64,000 bases of DNA from Alkalibacterium sp. MB6 (GTDB lineage Bacteria > Bacillota > Bacilli > Lactobacillales > Carnobacteriaceae_A). Numbering within the stretch: the first letter of the stretch is position 1; each line of letters begins with the position of its first letter. The position numbers and the translations under genes were made by a program. Of this stretch, positions 8,222-16,524 are shown in pieces. The notes beneath the pieces are model-generated. The model did not search any database. It was given only the letters and a program-made list of their open reading frames with translations, and was not told where the DNA came from. Location: the NCBI RefSeq assembly GCF_009935905.1, contig NZ_PREX01000013.1, positions 1-64,000 of the forward strand, given 5' to 3'.

Positions 8222-9134
8222 TTAAGGATTCACATTCGTTAACTTTTGGTTCAAAGCCGCTCGCTCCAAACCTAACTGAATGACTTTTTCTATCATCTCT
8301 TCATAATGTAAACCAGAAGCCTCCCACAGTTTCGAGAACACGCCATCTTCATAAAACCCCGGAATCATATTGATTTCATTTAAATAAATATCCCCTTCTT
8401 CAGTTAAGAAGAAATCGCATCGACCCATACCATTTCCGTCAATTGCTTTAAAGCCGGCGATTGCATAGTCCGTTATTTTTTTCTTCTGTTCTTCTGTCAG
8501 ATCAGCTGGGTATTGTTCCTCAAACTTTTTCGATACATATTTGTCTTCATAATTGAATAACCCCGGTTCTTTTATAATCTCTCCTATGATGGATGCTTCT
8601 ACCCTTTCGTTACCCATCACAGCTATTTCCAGTTCTCTTGCTTTCAAGCCTTTTTCCGCAACGACCCTTCTATCGTATTTAAACGCTGTACGGATGCCTT
8701 CTATTAATTCATCTTTAGTGTTCGCTTCTGTTATCCCCACACTCGATCCCATATTAGCTGGTTTGAGATAAAGAGGAAAGTCAAATTCTTTCATAATCGA
8801 TTCAGCGATATCGTCTTCGCTTTGTCTCCAGTCATAAAGAGACACTGGCATATAAGGCGCTTGAGGGATGCCCGCTTGACTAAAGAGGTCTTTTGAAATG
8901 ATCTTATCCATTCCGGAAGCACATGCTGTGACTCCTGGACCGATATAAGGCATATTAATCACTTCTAACAAGCCTTGAATAGTCCCATCTTCGCCATTGA
9001 CCGTCTTTTGTGATGTACAACAATGCTACAGAATAAGAAAAGAAATTCACCCCCGAAATAAAAGATGAGGCTGAGCGAACAGACACATCATGTTCTGCAC
9101 TTATCCCGCCGTATATTAAGTGAATTGTCATCAT
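8222..9134 (-). pseudogene. D-alanine--D-alanine ligase pseudogene (internal deletion and frameshift)
   Basis: The 5' part reads as a Ddl N-terminus (IYGGISAEHDVSVRSA through ITKDGQW), then runs out of frame and stops. The 3' part, in another frame, resumes at NGEDGTIQGLLEV and continues with the ATP-grasp domain to the C-terminus. About 50 residues between the ITKDGQW and NGEDG motifs are missing compared with the family's roughly 350. The junction shares AATGG with both flanks, which suggests a microhomology deletion. The C-terminal PGFYEDGVFSKLWE also departs from the usual PGFT-x-S-x-x-P-x-LW motif. An intact ddl at 20212-21240 would make this copy dispensable. A sequencing error could explain a frameshift but not the missing block. 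Confidence 0.8.
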
Positions 9135-9234
9135 GTAAAAGACCCCCACAACCTTATTTGTACATTTATTATAACAATTATTTAGTACATAGGGCTACTG
9201 TGACGCTTAAATCCTTCATAGAATAGAAATAATA

Positions 9235-9271
9235 GAAAAAAATCACGCATCTCATGAAGATACGTGATTCT
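9235..9271 (-). terminator. Terminator of sodA
   Basis: On the minus strand ATCACGTATCT pairs with AGATGCGTGAT (one G-T), followed by six T. It begins 18 nt after the sodA stop. Confidence 0.8.
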
Positions 9272-9288
9272 CGTCTAACTTATTTAAC

Positions 9289-9897
9289 TTATTTAGCTTC
9301 GTTGAAACGTTTTTCAACTTCATCCCAGTTAACGACATTCCAGAAAGCCTGGATGTAATCAGGACGTTTGTTTTGATAATTTAAATAGTAAGCATGTTCC
9401 CACACGTCTAAACCTAAAACAGGTGTTTTACCTTCTGTATGAGGGGAATCTTGGTTTAATGTGTCCATTACTTCAAGTTTTCCGTCTGATACAACAAGCC
9501 ATGCCCAACCTGAACCAAAGCGTCCAGCAGCTGTTTCATTGAATTTCTCTTTAAACTCTTCAAAGCCACCGAAAGCATCTTCAATCGCTTTTGCTAAGTC
9601 CCCAGAAGGTTGTCCTCCGCCATTTGGAGAAAGAACTTCCCAAAATAGTGTATGGTTAGCGTGTCCACCACCATTGTTTCTTACTGCTGTGCGGATATCT
9701 TCAGGAACAGAATCCAATTTTTCCATCAACTCTACAATACTAAGTTCTGCTAGCTCTAGGTGGTTTTCCAAGGCTGCGTTCGTTTTAGTAATGTACGCTG
9801 CATGGTGTTTATCATGGTGCAGACGCATAGTCTCCTCATCAATATGGGGTTCCAGTGCATCATAAGCATACGGTAAATCAGGTAACGTGTACGTCAT
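9289..9897 (-). CDS. sodA: Superoxide dismutase (Mn/Fe family)
   Basis: Converts superoxide to oxygen and hydrogen peroxide in the cytoplasm. The 202-residue protein begins with the canonical [19 protein letters not shown]. It has the metal ligands His in LEPHID, His in ANHTLFW, and Asp/His in [10 protein letters not shown]. The GGHANH and [11 protein letters not shown] motifs are those of the manganese-preferring group, but metal choice cannot be read with certainty. The ATG at 9897 is preferred over 9906 because AGGAGG lies 10 nt before it and only 1 nt before the other. It is a single-gene unit with a clear promoter (9937-9964) and terminator. Confidence 0.96.
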   Translation of the reverse strand: MTYTLPDLPYAYDALEPHIDEETMRLHHDKHHAAYITKTNAALENHLELAELSIVELMEKLDSVPEDIRTAVRNNGGGHANHTLFWEVLSPNGGGQPSGDLAKAIEDAFGGFEEFKEKFNETAAGRFGSGWAWLVVSDGKLEVMDTLNQDSPHTEGKTPVLGLDVWEHAYYLNYQNKRPDYIQAFWNVVNWDEVEKRFNEAK

Positions 9898-9936
9898 AAT
9901 CAACATTCCTCCTATTACTTTTTATCGTACACTACT

Positions 9937-9964
9937 ATTCTATCATGTATAAACGGTTTAGCAA
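9937..9964 (-). promoter_or_regulatory. Promoter of sodA
   Basis: On the minus strand TTGCTA (9959-9964), a 16-nt spacer and TAGAAT (9937-9942) lie about 40 bp upstream of the sodA start codon. Confidence 0.6.
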
Positions 9965-10072
9965 ATATAATCTCTGATACACAGTACCTATCCCTTACCG
10001 TATTTGAATTTTCTCTCATTGCTTTTTCCCTACCCAACAAGTAAACTAACTTTATAACGTGTTAAGTGAGGA

Positions 10073-10882
10073 ATGAGATTATTGTCTAAATATATAGCTA
10101 TGGGATTTTTAAATCCTACCCAATTAATTAAAGCAAGACAAATGAACAGAAAGCAAGTTTTTGCTTATTTCGCCTTACTGGCTTTCATTGTCACTCTATC
10201 GCTTACCTCTATTTTTACAACCATTATGAGTGGTCTTAGAGAAGATGGACAAGAAATCGCAACACGAATCCCAGCTTTTGAAATAGTTGACGGTAGCCTG
10301 GTCACCGAGGAATCGCAAGAATCATATATTCACCAAACCAATTCTTTCTTATTCTTCTTTGATCCCAATGGAGATATCGCTCCTGAAGAAATTGATAGTA
10401 ACTTGGAAAGGTTAAACGTTCCTATAGGCGTTGCTCTTCTTGAAAATAGTATGTACCTAGCTATCCCAGCTGCTGGTATGAGTGGTCGACAATTGCCTTT
10501 TACTTACGATCAGTTAGATGGTTTTAATAATGAGCGTCTCAGTCAATTATTTATACAAATAGGAACCATTTCACCTATCGTTTTACTGCTTATCTTTCTT
10601 ATTGGTTATGTAGCAAGTATGTTTACCTTAGCTTATAACTGGTTAATTTTAGCTCTCTTTGCGAATGTGATTGCCTTATTGTTGCGTGTGAATTCACCGT
10701 TTCGAAAAAATGCTCGGATGGCACTTTTAAGTCTCTCTATTCCAACGCTTGCTATTTCAGTCATTGAAGCATTTGGATTCTATCTTCCCTTTTCTTTTGA
10801 ATTTAAATTACTGTTTGGCATCTTCTTTTTATATCAATCATTTAAAGAGATTGCTCCAAAAAAAGAACCTAAAGAGAAGTAG
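10073..10882 (+). CDS. DUF1189 family membrane protein
   Basis: A 269-residue protein. One hydrophobic helix (about residues 28-52) precedes an extracytoplasmic domain of roughly 110 residues, followed by four or more membrane helices and a basic tail. The start MGFLNPTQLIKAR and this layout match DUF1189 (YvdJ-like) proteins, whose role is not established. The start is uncertain: the GTGAGGA ribosome-binding site touches the ATG at 10073, so a TTG at 10082 is also possible. It stands alone between sodA (divergent) and cshB (convergent), ending in a shared strong terminator. Confidence 0.75.
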   Translation: MRLLSKYIAMGFLNPTQLIKARQMNRKQVFAYFALLAFIVTLSLTSIFTTIMSGLREDGQEIATRIPAFEIVDGSLVTEESQESYIHQTNSFLFFFDPNGDIAPEEIDSNLERLNVPIGVALLENSMYLAIPAAGMSGRQLPFTYDQLDGFNNERLSQLFIQIGTISPIVLLLIFLIGYVASMFTLAYNWLILALFANVIALLLRVNSPFRKNARMALLSLSIPTLAISVIEAFGFYLPFSFEFKLLFGIFFLYQSFKEIAPKKEPKEK

Positions 10883-10949
10883 TTAACATTCATTTTATGT
10901 TTCTTTACTAACTCACTTGCACTAACCCGTGCGAGTTAACAAATTGATA

Positions 10950-10998
10950 AAAAAATAACAGCGACGGTTGCTATCACACAACCGTCGCTGTTATTTTT
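10950..10998. terminator. Strong bidirectional terminator
   Basis: A perfect stem AATAACAGCGACGGTTG with its complement, around an 8-nt loop, flanked by A- and T-runs. It serves the convergent DUF1189 and cshB genes. Confidence 0.9.
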
Positions 10999-11005
10999 CG
11001 TTCCC

Positions 11006-12319
11006 TTAGTCTTTGTTAAGACGGCGGGCTCTTCTTTTCTTATCTTGCTTTTTACGCTCGATTTTTTTCTTGTATCCTGGTTTAATATTTTTCTTCAGTT
11101 TTTTCGTTAAACCATGAATCTCTGTATCGAAAGCTTCAGTTTGATGAGTATTTTTACGTTTGTCTCGTCGGTTTCGATCATACGTATCGACGATTTCATT
11201 GTTTTTAATATCTTTAGGCTCAAACGTGATCCCTTTGCTTTCAATCTCAATAATATCTTTTTCATCATCAGGACCATACAGTGTTATAGCTGTACCCTTT
11301 AATTGGTTACGACCGGTACGACCAACACGGTGGACGAAGAAGTCCAAATCTTGTGGTACTTCTGCGTTGATAACGTGAGAAATCCCTTCGATATCAATAC
11401 CTCGAGCAGCCAAATCCGTTGCAACGATATACTGATACTCCAAGTTTTGAACTTGTCTCATCACACGGCGACGTTCTCTAGAAGGAATGCCACCATGGAT
11501 AACCGCAACGTTTAATCCTTGTTTTTTAAGTGATGAGGCAATCTCATCAACGTGTTCTTTCGTGTTCGCAAAAACCAATGCCAAATACGGCTGACCAATC
11601 GTTAATAATTTGTAAATCAAGTCATGTTTGTTTTTACCCTTCGTTGAAATCAACCAGTTCTCAACCGTATCGGCAATCACTGTCTTGCTTTCAACTTCAA
11701 TAATAATTGGGTTTTTCATATACTTTTTCAAAAACGGCTGTAGTTTTTGGGGGACTGTTGCTGAAAAGACCAACATTTGTCCTTTTTCAGGTAATCGAGA
11801 CGCTATGAAATCAACATCCTCCAAAAAGCCCATGTCTAAAGTCATGTCCGCTTCATCGACAACCATATAAGGAGCTGTATGAGTCAGCAAGAAATTATTT
11901 TCAATTAAGTCACGCATACGACCTGGTGTCCCAATAGCAACGTGTGGTTGTCTGTTTTTTAATCTCTCTTGCTGGCGGATTTTATCTGTCCCACCGATGA
12001 AAGACTGCACAACAATCTCTTCAGGAGAAAATGATGCCAACTGTACAGCAGCATTATAAAGCTGTTCAGCTAATTCACGACTTGGAGCTGTCACGACCAC
12101 TTGCACTTGCTGGTGCTCCGCCTTAATTGTATTAAATAAAGGCAGTAAGAAGGCATGTGTTTTACCGGAGCCTGTTTGTGACTGCCCGATAATGTCTCTT
12201 CCTTTTTTAATTTCTGGAATCACTTTTTCTTGAATGTCTGTCGGTTCTTTAAATCCAATGTCTGAGATGGCTTCTATTAAATAATTATCTAAGTTAAAAC
12301 GTTCAAATGGATGTGTCAT
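11006..12319 (-). CDS. cshB: DEAD-box RNA helicase CshB
   Basis: An ATP-dependent RNA helicase of 437 residues. It shows the Q motif (GFKEPTDIQ), motif I (SQTGSGKT), DEAD in VVDEADMTLD, motif III SAT, motif V ATDLAARGIDI, and motif VI HRVGRTGR. A Lys/Arg-rich tail of about 60 residues follows, as in CshB, which helps cold-shock adaptation and RNA turnover in Bacillus. It is a single gene transcribed leftward with a terminator shared with the DUF1189 gene. CshB is favoured over CshA by length and by the N-terminal and tail features. Confidence 0.9.
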   Translation of the reverse strand: MTHPFERFNLDNYLIEAISDIGFKEPTDIQEKVIPEIKKGRDIIGQSQTGSGKTHAFLLPLFNTIKAEHQQVQVVVTAPSRELAEQLYNAAVQLASFSPEEIVVQSFIGGTDKIRQQERLKNRQPHVAIGTPGRMRDLIENNFLLTHTAPYMVVDEADMTLDMGFLEDVDFIASRLPEKGQMLVFSATVPQKLQPFLKKYMKNPIIIEVESKTVIADTVENWLISTKGKNKHDLIYKLLTIGQPYLALVFANTKEHVDEIASSLKKQGLNVAVIHGGIPSRERRRVMRQVQNLEYQYIVATDLAARGIDIEGISHVINAEVPQDLDFFVHRVGRTGRNQLKGTAITLYGPDDEKDIIEIESKGITFEPKDIKNNEIVDTYDRNRRDKRKNTHQTEAFDTEIHGLTKKLKKNIKPGYKKKIERKKQDKKRRARRLNKD

Positions 12320-12432
12320 ATAAATTCCTCATTTCTTTTCTACCCTATATTGTACCAAAGCTTGAGACCACAAGCTATCATTTTATTTTTAATTAATGGA
12401 TGCCAATCACATTCACCGAAATATTAAAACGA

Positions 12433-12456
12433 GTTGCTGATTTCGTTGCTGATTTC
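12433..12456. repeat. Tandem 12-bp direct repeat upstream of zwf
   Basis: GTTGCTGATTTC occurs twice back to back (12433-12444, 12445-12456), ending 9 bp before the zwf -35 hexamer. Confidence 0.7.
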
Positions 12457-12465
12457 ACTGAATAG

Positions 12466-12494
12466 TTGAATCATTTACTAAATAAAAGTAAAAT
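12466..12494 (+). promoter_or_regulatory. Promoter of zwf
   Basis: TTGAAT (12466-12471), a 17-nt spacer and TAAAAT (12489-12494) lie about 50 bp before the start codon. Confidence 0.6.
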
Positions 12495-12545
12495 AGAAAA
12501 CAGTAGTAAGTGACGGCAACTGTCATTTTAGAAAAGAGGATAATC

Positions 12546-13985
12546 ATGACTCAAGAAAACAAAGCTTTATTTATTATTTTTGGAGCCACTGGGGACTTAG
12601 CCCACCGCAAATTATATCCGGCTTTATACCGTTTATATAAAAAAGGATTTTTATCCGAGCAATTTGCTGTCATTGGAACAGCTAGACGAGAATGGTCCGA
12701 CGACTATTACCAAGACGTGGTCATGGATGCCATTGAAGACAGTGTTGAGTCAGAAGAACATGGACGTTCATTCGCTTCGCATTTCCGTTACCAATCTCAT
12801 AATGTTAAAGACACTGAACACTATGTGACGTTGAAAAAACTAGCGGACACGTTAGACTCGGAGTACGACTTAGATGGCAATCGAGTCTTTTACTTATCCA
12901 TGTCACCTAGCTTTTTTGGAACCATTACGGATCATTTAAAACAAGAGAAATTGATCTCTGACAATGGGTTTAATCGGGTCATTATTGAAAAACCCTTTGG
13001 GTCGGATTATGAGAGCTCTAAAGCACTAAACGACGATATTTTAGAATCCTTTGACGAGAACCAGTTGTATCGAATCGATCATTACCTTGGAAAAGAAATG
13101 ATTCAAAGTATTTTGACCCTTCGTTTCGCCAACCGTTTGTTTGAAAATAGTTGGAACAAAGACGCCATTGACCACATGCAAATCACCTTAAGTGAACAGT
13201 TAGGTGTTGAAGAACGTGGCGAATATTATGATAAAAGTGGTGCCTTAAAAGATATGGTTCAAAATCACGTGATGCAAGTGTTATCTCTTTTGACTATGGA
13301 TGCACCTAAATCTTACACCACAAACGAGGTGCGAAATAAAAAGGTTGATGTGCTGAAAGCTTTGAAAACACCAGTTGTAACAGACTTTGTCCGTGGTCAA
13401 TACAGTGAATCTGAAGACGGATCAGTTACTGCTTACCGTCTAGAAGATAAAGTGAATCCTCATTCAACAACAGACACCTTTGTGGCTGGTAAAATCGTCA
13501 TTGATAACGACACGTGGGACAAGATGCCTGTTTACATTCGAACCGGCAAACGCATGACAAAAAAATCAACACGTATCGATATTGTGTTTAAACAAAGTGA
13601 GAATAACATATTTAATGACACACCAACCCATTTAACCATCCACGTGGATCCTTTTGAAGGATTTGAATTAACCTTAAATGATAAAAAAATAGGCCCAGGG
13701 ATGGACTTAACACCGATGACACTCGGCTCTCTTCGTTCAGAAGAAACGATTGAAAATAGTCCTGAAGCTTATGAAAAACTTATTTTGGATGTGTTGCGTG
13801 GTGACGAAACGCACTTCGCTCATTGGGGAGAAGTATCAGAGTCTTGGAAATTTATTGACCAGATCAAACGACTTTGGGAAGATACAAATCACCCGATTGC
13901 TTTTTACCCTGCTTTATCCATGGGCCCTAAAGAAGCATTTGAACTGCTTGAAAAAGACGGACGTCAATGGGTTTGGAATCCTTAA
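12546..13985 (+). CDS. zwf: Glucose-6-phosphate 1-dehydrogenase
   Basis: Oxidises glucose-6-phosphate to 6-phosphogluconolactone with NADP or NAD, opening the oxidative pentose phosphate route. The 479-residue protein carries the coenzyme fingerprint GATGDLA (residues 13-19), EKPFGSD, and the active-site signature RIDHYLGKE (about residue 170). The ATG at 12546 with AGAGGA upstream is preferred over an in-frame GTG at 12510. It has its own promoter and shares a bidirectional terminator with the convergent phosphohexomutase gene. Both act on hexose phosphates made by glucokinase. Confidence 0.96.
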   Translation: MTQENKALFIIFGATGDLAHRKLYPALYRLYKKGFLSEQFAVIGTARREWSDDYYQDVVMDAIEDSVESEEHGRSFASHFRYQSHNVKDTEHYVTLKKLADTLDSEYDLDGNRVFYLSMSPSFFGTITDHLKQEKLISDNGFNRVIIEKPFGSDYESSKALNDDILESFDENQLYRIDHYLGKEMIQSILTLRFANRLFENSWNKDAIDHMQITLSEQLGVEERGEYYDKSGALKDMVQNHVMQVLSLLTMDAPKSYTTNEVRNKKVDVLKALKTPVVTDFVRGQYSESEDGSVTAYRLEDKVNPHSTTDTFVAGKIVIDNDTWDKMPVYIRTGKRMTKKSTRIDIVFKQSENNIFNDTPTHLTIHVDPFEGFELTLNDKKIGPGMDLTPMTLGSLRSEETIENSPEAYEKLILDVLRGDETHFAHWGEVSESWKFIDQIKRLWEDTNHPIAFYPALSMGPKEAFELLEKDGRQWVWNP

Positions 13986-14001
13986 ACCTTTTAAAATACA
14001 G

Positions 14002-14045
14002 AGAAAAAGAGGCAGCTTATTAAGGTTAAGCTGCCTCTTTTTCTT
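14002..14045. terminator. Bidirectional terminator, zwf/phosphohexomutase
   Basis: The stem GAAAAAGAGGCAGCTT and its complement surround a 9-nt loop, with an A-run and a T-run on either side. Confidence 0.9.
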
Positions 14046-14054
14046 ATCATTATA

Positions 14055-15569
14055 CTAGTTTAATTTACTATTATCTAAGACTTCAATAGCATAAAAGAAT
14101 TCTTTTAATTTTTCTTTGACTAAAGGAATCATTCCCTCTAAGTCGTTTTCAATTTGCAATACTAGTTTCGGTTCGTGCAAGCTCATGCGTAATAACAACC
14201 AGCCTCTGCCATAAGGGGCACTGATTTGACTTCTTTTTCCTTCTAAGTTATCTGAAAGTAAGGTGAAACCTTCCGTCTCCGTAAGCCACTCGGCAAATTG
14301 GTCCAGTATAGCAAAACCGATATCTTTATAATCATCTGCTTGAATGACAAAACGGACTTCTTCCGTTTCGGCAGGTCGGTCAAGACTATCAATTAAATCA
14401 GTGACACTCTTCCCTTCTAACGCCATTTCCGCTTCTTTAGCGATAATTTTAGCCGCAAGGTAAGCGCCGTCATCTAAAAAGTAGTTTTCCCTTAAAGCAG
14501 CGTGTCCACTGGTTTCAATAGCTAATTCACAGTCGATGCCTTCTTTATTTAATTCGATTCCTCTGTTAATAACATTTCTATAGCCCGAAATATAGCGGTC
14601 AACTTTACCGCCCAAGGATTCTACAAACGAAATTAAATGATCGGAAACAGGTGAATTGGTAACGATGGTTGTGCCAGGATGGTCTTCTAGTACAATCGCA
14701 CCAATAAGTCCAATCAAATTGTTTCTATTAATACTTTGTCCTTTTTTATCGACAATAGCCGAGCGGTCCACATCGGTATCAAATATAATGCCTAAATCTG
14801 CTTTTGATTTTAAAACCGCATCGGAAATACTCTTCATCGCTTCTTTATTATCCGGGTTTGGTTCATGATTCGGGAAGGTTCCATCTGGATCTAAGAATTG
14901 ACTGCCTTCTGTATTAGCCCCTAACGGTTTTAAAACGTGTTCCACAAAGAAGCCGCCCGCGCCGTTTCCAGCATCCACTATAATTTTTCTGTTTTCAAGA
15001 GGCTTACTATCCTCTGAAGCACCAATCATTTGACGAATGTTCTGAACTAAGTCAGCTGCATAGGCACTAACTAAGTCTTTTTGAACGACCGTCCCTTTCA
15101 ATTCTGCTTCAAAAGCGGTCTCATTAGCCGCATAAGTCAACATGTCCTCAATATCATCATGTTCAAGCCCACCTTCCGATGTGAAAAACTTCAGACCGTT
15201 ATATTCCATCGGTAAGTGACTGGCTGTAATCATAATGCCAATATCTGATGAAAAGTCCTCATATTGAGTTGCCATGAATAAGGCAGGCGTGGTTGCCATA
15301 CCGGCATCGATGACTTTAACCCCACTATTTACAAAACTCTCTATAAGCCAAGACTTAATATCTGGACCAGTTAATCGACTGTCGTGTCCAATCGTTATGG
15401 TCGACTCAGACAACGCCTTTAGCTCTTTCTTGCTCCACCACTGCAACAAACCCCTAGCGATGCGCTGAATCGTTTCTTTTGTTAAATTCTTTTTATGTAC
15501 CTCAGTATCCAATGCAAACCCTCTAATATCAGAGCCGTTTTGCAATGCTAATATATCCTCTTTTTTCAT
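14055..15569 (-). CDS. Phosphoglucomutase/phosphomannomutase family protein
   Basis: A 504-residue alpha-D-phosphohexomutase that interconverts hexose 1- and 6-phosphates. Visible motifs are GHDSRLTG, the phosphoserine loop ITASHLP (Ser at about 115), the magnesium loop DTDVDRSA, the sugar-binding ETSGHAA, and a C-terminal phosphate-binding domain. The length matches the long bacterial phosphoglucomutase/phosphomannomutase type rather than GlmM (about 450). Whether glucose or mannose phosphate is the main substrate cannot be told from sequence. It is monocistronic. Confidence 0.9.
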   Translation of the reverse strand: MKKEDILALQNGSDIRGFALDTEVHKKNLTKETIQRIARGLLQWWSKKELKALSESTITIGHDSRLTGPDIKSWLIESFVNSGVKVIDAGMATTPALFMATQYEDFSSDIGIMITASHLPMEYNGLKFFTSEGGLEHDDIEDMLTYAANETAFEAELKGTVVQKDLVSAYAADLVQNIRQMIGASEDSKPLENRKIIVDAGNGAGGFFVEHVLKPLGANTEGSQFLDPDGTFPNHEPNPDNKEAMKSISDAVLKSKADLGIIFDTDVDRSAIVDKKGQSINRNNLIGLIGAIVLEDHPGTTIVTNSPVSDHLISFVESLGGKVDRYISGYRNVINRGIELNKEGIDCELAIETSGHAALRENYFLDDGAYLAAKIIAKEAEMALEGKSVTDLIDSLDRPAETEEVRFVIQADDYKDIGFAILDQFAEWLTETEGFTLLSDNLEGKRSQISAPYGRGWLLLRMSLHEPKLVLQIENDLEGMIPLVKEKLKEFFYAIEVLDNSKLN

Positions 15570-15674
15570 TTTGCCTCTCTCCTTTTATACATGTTGAGAA
15601 ATCGAAACGGCTTTCATCCGTCTTATTTATATTACCATGTTTAAAACAGACTGCCTATTAAATACTCGCTATGG

Positions 15675-15718
15675 CACAAAAAAACGTATCCTTCTAACTG
15701 AATAGAAGTGATACGCTT
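15675..15718 (-). terminator. Terminator of argR
   Basis: On the minus strand CGTATC...TTCTA pairs with TAGAA...ATACG around a short loop, followed by seven T, 20-60 nt after the argR stop. Confidence 0.7.
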
Positions 15719-15738
15719 TAAAGACATGCAGATACTAG

Positions 15739-16206
15739 TTAGTCATTCAATGTCTCGCCAATGATTCTATCTAAATAATTATACATGTGCTCCGCTTCTT
15801 CTGGTGTTTTTGAAATAAGAAGAATTGTATCGTTTCCTGCAACGGTTCCGACTAATTCAGGAAACTCTATATCGTCAATCAACGCCCCAATCACATGGGC
15901 ATTCCCTGGTAGTGTTTTGACCACAATCATGAACTGAACACGTGTATAGTTCATGACAACACTTCTCAACGTTGATTCCAATTTATCTTCTAAAGTCACT
16001 TCATTGTTTTGATAGATAGTATATTTCATGCCACCTTCAGAGTTACTCGTTTTGACTAAATTTAATTCTTTAATATCTCTAGAAATAGTCGCCTGAGTTG
16101 CCTTTACCCCTTTTTCTTGCAAATGATTCAACAATTCTTCTTGAGTAGAGACATTCTGATTTAATATAATCTGTTTAATGACCATCTGTCTTTCTGTTTT
16201 TTTCAT
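15739..16206 (-). CDS. argR: Arginine repressor family regulator
   Basis: A 155-residue ArgR/AhrC-type regulator. The N-terminal winged helix has the recognition motif ATQATISRDIKELNLVK (about residues 35-51). The C-terminal hexamerisation and arginine-binding domain has GTVAGNDTILLI, containing the conserved GT-aGdDT loop. ArgR proteins control arginine synthesis and catabolism in response to arginine. The ATG at 16206 is chosen, with AAAGGGGTGG upstream. It is divergent from argS, and arcA lies further right, so both are plausible targets. In lactic acid bacteria two ArgR-type proteins often act together; only one is seen here. Confidence 0.93.
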   Translation of the reverse strand: MKKTERQMVIKQIILNQNVSTQEELLNHLQEKGVKATQATISRDIKELNLVKTSNSEGGMKYTIYQNNEVTLEDKLESTLRSVVMNYTRVQFMIVVKTLPGNAHVIGALIDDIEFPELVGTVAGNDTILLISKTPEEAEHMYNYLDRIIGETLND

Positions 16207-16367
16207 TTTTACCACCCCTTTTTATTGGTTTGCGTTTTATATGAGTCTAACTGGAATATCTACACATTGAGTATACTCCTTATCGTATAAACATTCATCT
16301 ATTTTATAATGAATTTGAAAAATATTAAAACAATTTTCATAAATAATGATAGTCGATCGGGATTAAG

Positions 16368-16396
16368 TTGCCAGAGAGAGTCAGCTTTGCTATAAT
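16368..16396 (+). promoter_or_regulatory. Promoter of argS
   Basis: TTGCCA (16368-16373), a 17-nt spacer and a perfect TATAAT (16391-16396) predict a start near 16403, giving a leader of about 120 nt. Confidence 0.8.
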
Positions 16397-16404
16397 ACAA
16401 GTGC

Positions 16405-16419
16405 TATTCATTATGAATA
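16405..16419. promoter_or_regulatory. Palindrome over the argS transcription start
   Basis: TATTCATTATGAATA is a perfect 7-bp inverted repeat around one base, covering about +2 to +16 of the argS transcript. The position fits a repressor site; ArgR is the obvious candidate but unproven. Confidence 0.5.
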
Positions 16420-16429
16420 AAGGAAAACA

Positions 16430-16474
16430 ATGGCTATTGATACTTTCAAAACAGCCCTTTTTTTATGCATATGA
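16430..16474 (+). CDS. Possible leader peptide of argS
   Basis: The open frame ATG...TGA encodes the 14-residue MAIDTFKTALFLCI. An AAAGGA ribosome-binding site lies 5 nt upstream. It spans the attenuator-like hairpin at 16433-16464, so its translation could influence the hairpin. Against this, it contains no arginine codon, as classical attenuation of an arginine gene would need. Treat it as a candidate only. Confidence 0.3.
   Translation: MAIDTFKTALFLCI
16433..16464 (+). terminator. Attenuator-like hairpin in the argS leader
   Basis: GGCT-a-TTGA pairs with TCAA-aac-AGCC, followed by C and seven T (about 16458-16464). It sits inside the leader, about 60 nt before the argS start codon, so it would end transcription early if folded. 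The stem is modest. Confidence 0.45.
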
Positions 16475-16524
16475 TTAACCGATGGAATAACTAATTTAAA
16501 GGAAAACTTACAGGGGGTCTTTTT

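Larger units (their letters stand above)
16207..16524. other. Divergent argR-argS control region
   Basis: The region holds the argS promoter, an inverted repeat at its start point, a possible leader peptide and an attenuator-like hairpin. On the argR side ATTCAT (16293-16298) and ATGAAT (16309-16314) form a looser inverted pair. The same hexamers build the argS palindrome, so both may be ArgR sites, although the half-site order differs from the classical ARG box. No T-box (TGGNACC) sequence was found. Confidence 0.5.

Noticed and set aside
9461-9865. A 134-codon plus-strand frame opposite sodA.
   Set aside because: It lies wholly antisense to a well-conserved gene and has no start signals.
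16430-16524. A T-box riboswitch before argS.
   Set aside because: The leader is only about 120 nt and has no TGGNACC antiterminator sequence or specifier-loop layout.
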